In this document: piece after piece, positions 56,486 through 64,000 of the stretch
Layout of the letters: each line of letters begins with the position of its first letter
How positions within the stretch are numbered: the first letter of the stretch is position 1
Source: Saccharopolyspora sp. SCSIO 74807
Lineage (GTDB): Bacteria; Actinomycetota; Actinomycetes; Mycobacteriales; Pseudonocardiaceae
Assembly (NCBI RefSeq): GCF_037023755.1
Contig: NZ_CP146100.1
Span: forward strand, 3,248,501-3,312,500
Reading direction: 5' to 3'
DNA: 64,000 nucleotides
The notes under the pieces: generated by a model
The model's database searches: none
Told to the model about the DNA's origin: nothing
What the model saw: the letters and a program-made list of their open reading frames with translations, nothing else
Translations under genes and position numbers: made by a program

Positions 56486-58231
56486 TCAGGGGCGGCTCTC
56501 CCGCCAGCGGTTGGTCATCGGCAGGCGGCGGTCCCGGCCGAACGCCTTCAACGTGATCTTCGTGCCTGGCGGGTACTGCCGCCGCTTGTACTCGGCCCGG
56601 TCCACGAGCTGGATCACCCGCTCCACCAGCTCCGCGTCGAACCCCTCGGAAACCAGGTCCGCGTACCCCAGATCGCCTTCCACGTAGCCGCTGAGCACCA
56701 CGTCCAGCACCTCGTACGGCGGCAGCGAGTCCTGATCGACCTGGCCCGGCCGCAGCTCCGCCGACGGCTCCTTGCTGATCGAGTTCTCCGGGATCGGCGG
56801 CACCTCGCCGAGCTTTTCCGCCTCCGCGTTGCGCCACCGCGCCAGCTCCCACACCAGCGTCTTCGGCACGTCCTTGATCGGCGCGAAACCGCCGACCGCG
56901 TCGCCGTAGATGGTGGAGTAGCCGACCGCGAGCTCGGTCTTGTTGCCCGGCGCCAGCACCAGGTGCCCGTGCTGGTTCGACATCGCCATCAACGTCACGC
57001 CGCGGGCGCGGGCCTGCACGTTCTCCTCGGCCAGCCCGGTCAGCCCGAGCGGCTGCACGAACGCCGCCACCTTGTCGGCGACCGGCACCTCCTCGAAGTG
57101 GCAGCCCAGCCGCCGCGCCAGGTCCGCGGCGTCCGACTTGGAGTGCTCCGAGGAGTAGTGCGAAGGCATCGAAACGCCGTAGAGCCGGTCCGGCCCGATC
57201 GCGTCCGCGGCCAAGGCCGCGCACAACGCCGAGTCGATCCCGCCGGAGAACCCGAACGTCACCGACCGGAAACCGTTCTTGTGCACGTAGTCCCGCAGCC
57301 CGGTCACCAGCGCCGCCCACACCTCGGCTGCGTCGGACAGCGGCTCGGCGGGCCGCGGAGCGGGCAGCGGCTCGTAGGCGGGCAGCGGATCCGGCGCCAG
57401 CACCGTGCGGCTCACGTCGAACGCGGGCATCCGGATCGGTCCCGGCTCGTCGGGGACCGTCGTCGAGGTGTGGCCGCCCGCGGCCAGGTCCACGTCCAGC
57501 ACCGTCAGGTGCTCGGTGAACTGCGGCGCCCGCGCCAGCACCTCGCCCGCGGCGTCCACCACGATCGAATCGCCGTCGAAGACCAGCTCGTCCTGCGCGC
57601 CCACCATGTTCACGTAGGCGACCGGCGCGTCCGCCTCCGCGGCCCGGCGGGCCACCAGCGGCAGCCGCACGTCGTCCTTCGCGCGCTCGTACGGCGAGGC
57701 GTTCACGCACACCACCAGATCCACGCCCACCTGCCCCAGCGCGGCCACCGGCCCGCCGTTCTGCCAGATGTCCTCGCAGATCACCACGCCGACGTCCAGG
57801 CCGTGCAGCTTCACGATCGGCAGATCGAAGCCCGGCGCGAAGTACCGCGCCTCGTCGAAAACGCCGTAGTTCGGCAGGTGGTACTTGTCGTAGGTCGCCA
57901 CGACCTCGCCGCCGTGCAGCAGCGACGCGGAGTTGCGCACCCCTTCGTCGTCGCGGTCCAGGTGCCCGACCACGACCAGCGCGTCACCGCACCCGGCTTC
58001 GCGCAGCCGCACCGCCAGCGCCTCCACCTCGGCGCGGTTCGCCGCGGCGAACGATTTGCGCAGCGCCAGGTCCTCCACCGGGTAGCCGGCCAGCACCGTC
58101 TCCGGGAAGGCCACCACGTGGGCGCCTTCCTGCACGGCCTTGCGGGTCCACTCCAGGACCATCGCGCTGTTCCCGGAAATGTCCCCGACCGTCGCGTTGA
58201 CCTGGGCGAGAGCGAGTCGCAACTGCGGCAT
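56486..58231 (-). CDS. nadE: Glutamine-dependent NAD(+) synthase
   Basis: This 581-residue protein has an N-terminal nitrilase-type glutaminase domain with the Glu-Lys-Cys triad (Glu44 in FPETVLAGYP, Lys116 in YDKYHLPNY, Cys152 in VICEDIW) and a C-terminal ATP-pyrophosphatase synthetase domain with P-loop FSGGIDSAL (329-334). ATG 58231 directly opens the conserved MPQLRLALAQVN; there is no Shine-Dalgarno, and a GAAGAT-like hexamer 6 nt upstream may mark a leaderless start. It amidates nicotinic acid adenine dinucleotide to NAD+, taking ammonia from glutamine. M. tuberculosis NadE (Rv2438c) is a longer glutamine-dependent form. Confidence 0.96.
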   Translation of the reverse strand: MPQLRLALAQVNATVGDISGNSAMVLEWTRKAVQEGAHVVAFPETVLAGYPVEDLALRKSFAAANRAEVEALAVRLREAGCGDALVVVGHLDRDDEGVRNSASLLHGGEVVATYDKYHLPNYGVFDEARYFAPGFDLPIVKLHGLDVGVVICEDIWQNGGPVAALGQVGVDLVVCVNASPYERAKDDVRLPLVARRAAEADAPVAYVNMVGAQDELVFDGDSIVVDAAGEVLARAPQFTEHLTVLDVDLAAGGHTSTTVPDEPGPIRMPAFDVSRTVLAPDPLPAYEPLPAPRPAEPLSDAAEVWAALVTGLRDYVHKNGFRSVTFGFSGGIDSALCAALAADAIGPDRLYGVSMPSHYSSEHSKSDAADLARRLGCHFEEVPVADKVAAFVQPLGLTGLAEENVQARARGVTLMAMSNQHGHLVLAPGNKTELAVGYSTIYGDAVGGFAPIKDVPKTLVWELARWRNAEAEKLGEVPPIPENSISKEPSAELRPGQVDQDSLPPYEVLDVVLSGYVEGDLGYADLVSEGFDAELVERVIQLVDRAEYKRRQYPPGTKITLKAFGRDRRLPMTNRWRESRP

Positions 58232-58313
58232 GGCGCAATCTTCGCGCACCAGCTCCGCGCTGGCCCACCGCCCGTGACGAACTCGACGCCGTGCGCGTGA
58301 CACCATCCCCCGG

Positions 58314-59885
58314 ATGAGTCGCCTGCTGCCCGCCATTTGCGCACTGCTGCTGCTCAGCGGCGCCGCCGCCTGTGGACCTTCCGAGGGACCCGAACTAGCG
58401 CCGCGGACGCAGCACAGCGGTCCGGCCGGGCCGGTGCCCGCCGGGCTGGAGCAGTACTACGGCCAGGAACTCGCCTGGGGGCCCTGCACCGAGTACGCCA
58501 CCAGCAGCAGCGACCGCAGCGCCTACCAGGACCGCACGCTCGAATGCGCGCGCCTGCGCGTGCCGCTGGACTACAAGCAACCGCAGGGCAAGCAGGTCAC
58601 CATCGGCGTGCTGCGCAAACCGGCCACCGACCAGGACTCCCGGATCGGCTCGCTCATGGTCAACCCGGGCGGGCCCGGTGCCTCCGGGATGAGCTCGGCC
58701 GCCAGCCTGGCCGGCACCGTGCGCAGCAACGACCTCGGCGAGCGGTTCGACCTCGTCGGTTTCGACCCGCGCGGCATCGGCGCCAGCGAGCCCGACGTCC
58801 AGTGCCTCAACGGCCCGGAGCAGGACGCCGACCGCCTGGGTTCCGGCTCCGACGGCTCCGGCTCCGGCGTGGCGCAGACCGCGCAGGAAGTGCGCGACTA
58901 CACCGACAAGTGCGTGCAGCGCACCGGCGCGGACGTGCTCGCGCACGTCGGCACCCGCGACGTGGTCAAGGACATGGACGTGCTGCGCTCCGCGCTCGGC
59001 GACCCGAAGCTGAACTACCTCGGCTACTCCTACGGCACCCGCATCGGCTCCGAATACGCCGAGCAGTTCCCCGCGAACGTGCGCTCGATGATCCTGGACG
59101 GCGCGATCGACCCGACCCAGAACCCGATCGACTCGCAGGTCGCCCAAGGCGACGGTTTCCAGCGCGCGTTCGACTCGTTCGCGCACTGGTGCGCCGGGGA
59201 GGACGACTGCGCGCTGGGCACCGACCCGGCGCAGGCGGTCGGCGAGTTCCAACGCCTCACCCGCCCGCTGCTGGAAAACCCCGCGCCGTCCGGTGACCGG
59301 CAGCTGTCCTACAGCGACGCCACCACCGCCACGATCCAGGCGCTGTACGCGCAGAGCCTCTGGCCCGCGCTGAACACCGGGCTCCAGCAGCTCAAGCAGG
59401 GCAACGGGAGCCTGCTGCTGTCGCTGGCCGACTCCTACTACGGGCGCGAACCGGACGGCTCCTACACCAACGTCACCGATGCGTTCAACGCCGTGCGCTG
59501 CGTCGACGACCAGCGGATCACCGATCCCGCGGTGCTGCGCGAAGCCGACCGCCGCTACCGCGAGGCGGCACCGTTCCTGGACGACGGCCGCCCGGCGGGC
59601 AGCGACACCGACAGCTGCGCGTTCTGGCCGGTGCCGGTGACCGGCGAGGCGGAGCAGCCGAAGGTGCAGGGCCTGCCGCCGACCCTGACGATCTCCACCA
59701 CCGGCGATCCGGCCACGCCGTACCAGGCCGGGGTGAACCTGGCCAAGGCACTGCACGGGCGGCTGCTGACCTACGAAGGCACCCAGCACACCGCCTTCCT
59801 GCAGGGCGACAGCTGCGTCGACGAGGCCGGGATCGACTACCTCACCGAACTCGAACTGCCCGCGGAAGGCACCCGGTGCGGCTGA
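58314..59885 (+). CDS. Lipoprotein serine protease of the CaeA/Hip1 (S33) type
   Basis: This 523-residue precursor has a short hydrophobic signal followed by AAAC (Cys20), a plausible though weak lipobox. The alpha/beta hydrolase domain includes MVNPGGPGASGM (oxyanion region), nucleophile Ser in LGYSYGTRIG, Asp in TTGDPATPY and His in EGTQHTAF. It matches the tripeptidyl-peptidase-like family of M. tuberculosis Rv2223c and Rv2224c (CaeA/Hip1), which also lie between glnA2 and panB. It would act at the cell surface. Two conserved Cys pairs likely form disulfides in the cap domain. Confidence 0.88.
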   Translation: MSRLLPAICALLLLSGAAACGPSEGPELAPRTQHSGPAGPVPAGLEQYYGQELAWGPCTEYATSSSDRSAYQDRTLECARLRVPLDYKQPQGKQVTIGVLRKPATDQDSRIGSLMVNPGGPGASGMSSAASLAGTVRSNDLGERFDLVGFDPRGIGASEPDVQCLNGPEQDADRLGSGSDGSGSGVAQTAQEVRDYTDKCVQRTGADVLAHVGTRDVVKDMDVLRSALGDPKLNYLGYSYGTRIGSEYAEQFPANVRSMILDGAIDPTQNPIDSQVAQGDGFQRAFDSFAHWCAGEDDCALGTDPAQAVGEFQRLTRPLLENPAPSGDRQLSYSDATTATIQALYAQSLWPALNTGLQQLKQGNGSLLLSLADSYYGREPDGSYTNVTDAFNAVRCVDDQRITDPAVLREADRRYREAAPFLDDGRPAGSDTDSCAFWPVPVTGEAEQPKVQGLPPTLTISTTGDPATPYQAGVNLAKALHGRLLTYEGTQHTAFLQGDSCVDEAGIDYLTELELPAEGTRCG

Positions 59886-59900
59886 CCCCGCGAGCAACAT

Positions 59901-59938
59901 CCGGTCACGCCGCGTGCACGAATCCCGCGGTGACCCGG
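59901..59938 (+). terminator. Imperfect hairpin after the lipoprotein protease
   Basis: CCGGTCACGCCGCG (59901-59914) and CGCGGTGACCCGG (59926-59938) pair with one bulge, 16 nt after the stop. This separates the protease from glnA2, which has its own -10 element. Confidence 0.45.
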
Positions 59939-59979
59939 CCGCAACACGCACGGCCGGACGCTGCGCCGGGGCCAGGATT

Positions 59980-59985
59980 TAGGCT
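59980..59985 (+). promoter_or_regulatory. -10 element TAGGCT of glnA2, leaderless geometry
   Basis: TAGGCT-N6-ATG with no Shine-Dalgarno. Hexamer and spacing are identical to those before the GST-like gene at 44626. Confidence 0.55.
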
Positions 59986-59991
59986 GCCAGC

Positions 59992-61335
59992 ATGAACCGG
60001 CAGCAGGAGTTCGTGCTCCGCACCCTGGAGGAACGTGACATCCGCTTCGTGCGGCTGTGGTTCACCGACGTCCTCGGCATCCTGAAATCGGTGGCGATCT
60101 CGCCCGCCGAGCTGGAAGGGGCCTTCAACGAGGGCATCGGGTTCGACGGCTCGGCCGTCGAAGGGTTCTCGCGCATCTACGAGTCGGACATGGTCGCCAA
60201 ACCCGACCCGACGACCTTCCAGGTGCTGCCCTGGGAAACCCCGGACGGCGAGCACTACTCGGCGCGGATGTTCTGCGACATCGCGATGCCCGACGGGTCG
60301 CCGTGCTGGGCCGACCCGCGGCACGTGCTGCGCCGGACCCTGTCCAAGGCCACCGAAGCCGGGTTCACCTGCTACGTGCACCCGGAGATCGAGTTCTTCC
60401 TGCTGAAGAACAAGCCGACCGACGGTTCCGAACCGCTGCCCGCCGACTCGGGCGGCTACTTCGACCAGGCCAGCCACGACGCGGCCCCGCACTTCCGGCG
60501 CAACGCCATCGAGACGCTGGAGCAGATGGGCATCTCGGTGGAATTCAGCCACCACGAGGGCGCGCCCGGCCAGCAGGAGATCGACCTGCGCTACGCCGAC
60601 GCGCTGACCATGGCCGACAACGTGATGACCTTCCGGTACACGGTCAAGGAGGTCGCACTGACCCAGGGCGTGCAGGCGTCGTTCATGCCCAAGCCGTTCA
60701 GCGCGCAGCCCGGTTCCGGGATGCACACCCACTTCAGCCTGTTCGAAGGCGACCAGAACGCCTTCTACCACGCGGAGAACCCGTACGAGCTGTCCGACAC
60801 CGGCCGCGCGTTCGTGGCCGGGATCCTCACGCACGCCCGCGAGATCAGCGCCGTGACCAACCAGTGGGTCAACTCCTACAAGCGGCTGATCGTCGGCGGT
60901 GAGGCGCCGACCGCGGTCTGCTGGGGGCACGCGAACCGCTCCGCGCTGGTGCGGGTGCCGATGTACTCGCCGGGCAAGTCCTCGTCGCGCCGGGTGGAGG
61001 TGCGCAGCCTCGACACGGCGTGCAACCCGTACCTGGCGTACGCGGTGACCCTCGCCGCCGGCCTGCAGGGCGTGCAGAAGGGCTACGAGCTCTCGCCCGC
61101 CACCGAGGACGACGTGTGGTCGCTGACCGAGGGCGAGCGCAAGGCCGCCGGGTACGACAGCCTGCCGCAGAACCTCAACGAGGCCCTGGCCGAGATGGAG
61201 AACTCCGAGCTGGTCGCCGAAGCCCTCGGCGAGCACGTCTTCGACTTCTTCCTGCGCAACAAGCGCGAGGAGTGGAACAACTACCGCAGCCGCGTCACGC
61301 CGTACGAGCTGCAGAGCCTCATGCCGATGCTGTGA
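59992..61335 (+). CDS. glnA2: Glutamine synthetase, GlnA2 type (GSI-alpha)
   Basis: This 447-residue enzyme has the GSI core: WFTDVLGILKSVAI, the metal-binding YVHPEIEFFLL, HHEGAPGQQEIDLRY, GSGMHTHFSLF, the NQWVNSYKRLIVGGEAPTA loop and RVEVRSLDTACNPYLAYA. The adenylylation-site segment present in GSI-beta enzymes near the C-terminus (NLYDLP-type) is missing; the corresponding place reads ENSELVAEALGEHVFDFF. This fits GlnA2 (Rv2222c), which sits next to the same protease gene in M. tuberculosis, rather than the main housekeeping GlnA1. Adenylylation control is therefore unlikely. Confidence 0.95.
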   Translation: MNRQQEFVLRTLEERDIRFVRLWFTDVLGILKSVAISPAELEGAFNEGIGFDGSAVEGFSRIYESDMVAKPDPTTFQVLPWETPDGEHYSARMFCDIAMPDGSPCWADPRHVLRRTLSKATEAGFTCYVHPEIEFFLLKNKPTDGSEPLPADSGGYFDQASHDAAPHFRRNAIETLEQMGISVEFSHHEGAPGQQEIDLRYADALTMADNVMTFRYTVKEVALTQGVQASFMPKPFSAQPGSGMHTHFSLFEGDQNAFYHAENPYELSDTGRAFVAGILTHAREISAVTNQWVNSYKRLIVGGEAPTAVCWGHANRSALVRVPMYSPGKSSSRRVEVRSLDTACNPYLAYAVTLAAGLQGVQKGYELSPATEDDVWSLTEGERKAAGYDSLPQNLNEALAEMENSELVAEALGEHVFDFFLRNKREEWNNYRSRVTPYELQSLMPML

Positions 61336-61428
61336 TCGTCCGGTGCGTGCGCCATCCCGCGCCCGGGGTATCCCGCCCGGCACCACGCCGCCGGGGATCA
61401 CGCTGTCGGCGCACGCACCGCGGGGCGA

Positions 61429-61434
61429 TAGGTT
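61429..61434 (+). promoter_or_regulatory. -10 element TAGGTT, leaderless geometry
   Basis: TAGGTT-N6-GTG leads straight into the glycosyltransferase-like gene at 61441; no Shine-Dalgarno is seen. Confidence 0.5.
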
Positions 61435-61440
61435 CGGCCC

Positions 61441-64000
61441 GTGACTGATTCGCAGGCGCACCCCGAGCCCTCCGGTGGTCCCGACCCCGAAGCAACGTCC
61501 GACCTGCTGGAGCACCGGTCGGACGAGCCGCAGTGGCCCGCCGAGAACCCCGACGAGGCCGAAGCGTCCGCAGGCGGCTTCGCAGAACCCGCGGGCGACG
61601 CCGAGCAGGCACTCCTGGTCGGATGCACGGTCGCAGGCCCGAGCCAGCTGCCCGCCGCCCGCGTGCTCGGGCAGTCCTTCCTGCGCAACCACCCGGGTGC
61701 GCGGTTCGTCGTGCTGGCGCTCGAGGACTCGGCGGACATGCCCGGCGAGGTCGTCCCGCCGCACCGGGTCGGGATCGCCGCGGACGAGTTCGCCCGGCTC
61801 GCCATGGCGTGCACGGCCGAGCAGCTGCGCGCGGTGCTGCGCCCGAGGTTGCTGCAGCACCTGCTCGCCTCCGGTGCGACCGTGCTGTACCTGGAACCGT
61901 CGGTGCAGGTCTTCAACGAATTCGACGACCTGCTGCGGGAACTGACCCCGGACCGCCCGGTCGCGCTGGTGCCGCGGGTGCTGCGCACGCTCTACGCGGA
62001 CGGGTTCCGCCCGAGCGCGACGGACCTCGCCGAGTGCGGTCCGTTCGATCCCGGCGTGCTCGCGGTCCGGCCCGGCGCCGAGGACTTCCTCAACGCTTGG
62101 TCCGACCAGGTCCGCGCCGACCCGACCGTCGGGATGCTGCTGGACAGCGCCCCGGCGCTGGTCGACCACCTGGTGCTGCGCGATCCGGGCGTGGGCCTGT
62201 CGGTGTGGAACGCGGCGCAGCGCGAACTGATCACCACCGGCGACGGCGATCACGCGGTGGACGGCTCGCTGCTGCGCAGCGTGCACTTCGACGGCTTCCA
62301 GCCGCAGCGGCCGTGGCTGCTGTCGACGCACTACGCGGATCGACCGCGAGTGCTGCTGTCCGAGCACCCGGTGCTGGCGGGGCTCTGCGCCAGCTACCGC
62401 AACGCGCTGGTCGAAGCCGGCTACACCCGGGAACAGCCACATCCTTACGACGCGCTGCCGGACGGCACACCGCTGCCGGACGCGCTGCGCCGCGACTACC
62501 TCGACGCTTGGCAGCGCGATGCGGCACCGGCCAGCCCCTTCCAGTCCGGCGACGCCGCGCGGGAATTCCTCGGCTGGGCCTGCGAACCGGCTGACGAGCA
62601 GCAGCGCGGGCACGGCGGCTCGCGCTGGACCGCCGCCGTGTGGTGCGACGATCCGGTGTTGCGCAAGGACTACCCGGACCCGTTCGGCGCGGACGCGGAC
62701 GCGTTCCACGACTGGTGCGCGGGCGTCGGGGTGGCCAGCGGTCGCGTACCGGAAGCCGCCGTCCGGCGGCTCGGCGACACCGAGCGCTCCGCACTGGTCG
62801 ACCAGCTCGGAGTCGCCGTGCTCGGCTCCGGGCGCACCGCGGAACTGGTGCGCGCCGCGGTGCGCGCCTCCGGCCTGCCCTCCGCCGACACGCCGTACTA
62901 CCCGGTCGTGCTCCGCTGCGAACCCGGCCTCGCGGTGCCCGCCGGGCGCCACCTGATCGACGTGCACCCCGACACGACCACCGAATCGGTCGAAACCTGG
63001 GTGCTTTCCGAGGCCACCCGGCAGGAGGCGCGGCGGGCAGGCGGTCCGGCCGCGCGGGTCGTGTCGCTACCGGTGCTCGATCCCGGCCCGGTCGACCTGC
63101 CGACCCGCAAGGGCGCCCGCGCCCGCTACGGGCTCTCCGATGAGTTCGTGATCGGCGCGTTCGCCGATCACGCCGACGAGCACCGCGACAACGTGCTCGG
63201 CCTGGTGACCGCGTTCCTCGCGGCTTTCCCGGACCGCGACGACAGCTGCCTGCTGATCGCCGTCACCGGCGCGGCCGAGCACCCCGAAGCAGCCGAGCGC
63301 CTCCGGCTGGCGACCGTCTCCGATCCCCGCATCCGGCTGGTGGAGGACGAGATCGGCGCCGGAGTGCTGCTCGCCGCCTCCGACTGCGTCTGCTCGCTGC
63401 ACCGCGCCGAGGGCGGCGACGCTTACGCGATGCGGCTGCTCGACGTGGCCGCGCACGGCGTGCCGGTGATCAGCGGCGATTACGGCGCGGTCAGCGAACT
63501 CCTCGGTGCCCGCGGCGCCAAACTGGTGCCTTGCCGAGACCAGGGCGAGCCGGACATCGACGCCGCATCCGCGATGCTGCGCGCGGCCGCGGACGACCCG
63601 GAAGGCACCGCCGAATTCGGGCTCTCCGCCCGAGACCACCTGTTGGCCGAGCACAACGTCGGCGATGCCGCCGCGCGGCTCCGCGAACACGTCGAGCACG
63701 CCTACCGCAACTGGCGCACCAAATGGGCCAAGGACCGCCACGGCGACCTCGACGACCCGCTGCACCCGCTGCTGGCGGCTCGGCACGCGCTGCACCGCGC
63801 ACCCGATGTCGGCGCGGGCGGCGGACGCAACGCCGTGGCTCCGGCGCTGCGCAAAGCCGTGCTGCGGATGCTGAGCCACTACGACGAGCACATCCGGGAC
63901 GTGATGCGCTCACTGGTCGACGGCGTCGAGAAGACCGCCGCCGAGCTGCTGCGCCGCCAGTACGACGCCGACGGAGGAGGGGCCGAGCTCGACCTGCTGC
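61441..64000 (+). CDS. Two-module glycosyltransferase-like protein, 3' end outside the window
   Basis: From GTG 61441 the frame is open to the window end (853 codons). Residues 1-55 are acidic and disordered. Residues about 57-300 resemble a GT-A-type nucleotide-sugar fold (ALLVGCTVAGPSQLPAARVL, ATVLYLEPSVQVF, FDPGVLAVRPGAEDFL), with LEP where a DxD would be expected. Residues about 480-740 resemble a GT-B/GT4 C-terminal half (YGLSDEFVIGAFADH, DCVCSLHRAEGGDAYAMRLLDVAAHGVPVISG), but the second Glu of the EX7E motif is not obvious. Missing catalytic motifs mean activity is uncertain. Donor and acceptor are unknown; cell-wall or exopolysaccharide work is a guess. Confidence 0.75.
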   Translation, partial: MTDSQAHPEPSGGPDPEATSDLLEHRSDEPQWPAENPDEAEASAGGFAEPAGDAEQALLVGCTVAGPSQLPAARVLGQSFLRNHPGARFVVLALEDSADMPGEVVPPHRVGIAADEFARLAMACTAEQLRAVLRPRLLQHLLASGATVLYLEPSVQVFNEFDDLLRELTPDRPVALVPRVLRTLYADGFRPSATDLAECGPFDPGVLAVRPGAEDFLNAWSDQVRADPTVGMLLDSAPALVDHLVLRDPGVGLSVWNAAQRELITTGDGDHAVDGSLLRSVHFDGFQPQRPWLLSTHYADRPRVLLSEHPVLAGLCASYRNALVEAGYTREQPHPYDALPDGTPLPDALRRDYLDAWQRDAAPASPFQSGDAAREFLGWACEPADEQQRGHGGSRWTAAVWCDDPVLRKDYPDPFGADADAFHDWCAGVGVASGRVPEAAVRRLGDTERSALVDQLGVAVLGSGRTAELVRAAVRASGLPSADTPYYPVVLRCEPGLAVPAGRHLIDVHPDTTTESVETWVLSEATRQEARRAGGPAARVVSLPVLDPGPVDLPTRKGARARYGLSDEFVIGAFADHADEHRDNVLGLVTAFLAAFPDRDDSCLLIAVTGAAEHPEAAERLRLATVSDPRIRLVEDEIGAGVLLAASDCVCSLHRAEGGDAYAMRLLDVAAHGVPVISGDYGAVSELLGARGAKLVPCRDQGEPDIDAASAMLRAAADDPEGTAEFGLSARDHLLAEHNVGDAAARLREHVEHAYRNWRTKWAKDRHGDLDDPLHPLLAARHALHRAPDVGAGGGRNAVAPALRKAVLRMLSHYDEHIRDVMRSLVDGVEKTAAELLRRQYDADGGGAELDLL

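Noticed and set aside
59905..62967. Minus-strand frame of over 1,000 codons opposite glnA2 and the glycosyltransferase-like gene
   Set aside because: Antisense shadow; it is rich in Arg/His/Val without domains, and crosses a well-supported glutamine synthetase gene.

Overview
The window is about 70% G+C, densely coded, and reads as a chromosomal stretch of a filamentous actinomycete, most likely a Pseudonocardiaceae member close to Saccharopolyspora. This rests on gene content and on order shared with mycobacteria; no 16S rRNA or other taxonomic marker is present. GTG and TTG starts are common, several genes look leaderless, and three genes carry the rare TTA leucine codon.

Layout. 1-10.1 kb: a GDT1-type membrane protein (cut by the window edge), a saccharopine-dehydrogenase-like enzyme, a VOC protein, an FrsA-like hydrolase, an unusual HTH plus peptide deformylase fusion facing a DegT/StrS aminotransferase, a two-component pair, and a secreted S33 peptidase. 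10.2-21.9 kb: a defence-type block made of a STAND NTPase with TPRs and a short amyloid-like N-terminal motif, convergent with a complete four-gene Wadjet (JetABCD, DUF2397/2398/SMC/DUF2399) operon. 22.2-30.0 kb: a core block (cobD, SURF1, fructosamine-kinase-like, low-MW phosphatase, cobC-like aminotransferase, Nif3, zinc-ribbon protein, RNase H/acid phosphatase) matching the Rv2228c-Rv2236c order of Mycobacterium tuberculosis, followed by rnpB on the minus strand.

30.9-54.1 kb is accessory. Its centre is a six- to seven-gene operon (31,990-39,878) whose parts look like VirB2, VirB3, VirB4, VirB6, VirB8 and VirB1, but with no relaxase, coupling protein or integrase nearby. It resembles the Streptomyces cmd-type membrane cluster and is the best candidate here for a poorly described system. 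Then come an RNase II-family enzyme, an ArsR/SRPBCC pair with a readable promoter and operator, an F420 reductase, DUF4326 and GST-like proteins, an XRE/DUF397 regulator pair, a PheC-like lipoprotein, and a conservon (cvnABCDE) whose P450 lacks the EXXR motif, convergent with a canonical P450.

54.4-64 kb returns to core metabolism: panB, a VOC protein, glutamine-dependent NAD synthase, a CaeA/Hip1-like lipoprotein protease, a GlnA2-type glutamine synthetase, and a large two-module glycosyltransferase-like gene running off the end. panB, the protease and glnA2 are also neighbours in M. tuberculosis, next to the Rv2228c-Rv2236c block, so the accessory segment appears to split an ancestral neighbourhood.

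Two families of dispersed intergenic repeats occur. R1 is an imperfect palindrome of about 50 bp, seen five times, mostly just 3' of stop codons. R2 is a structured element seen twice, once between cvnA and cvnB. No tRNA, rRNA, CRISPR array or intact insertion sequence was seen.
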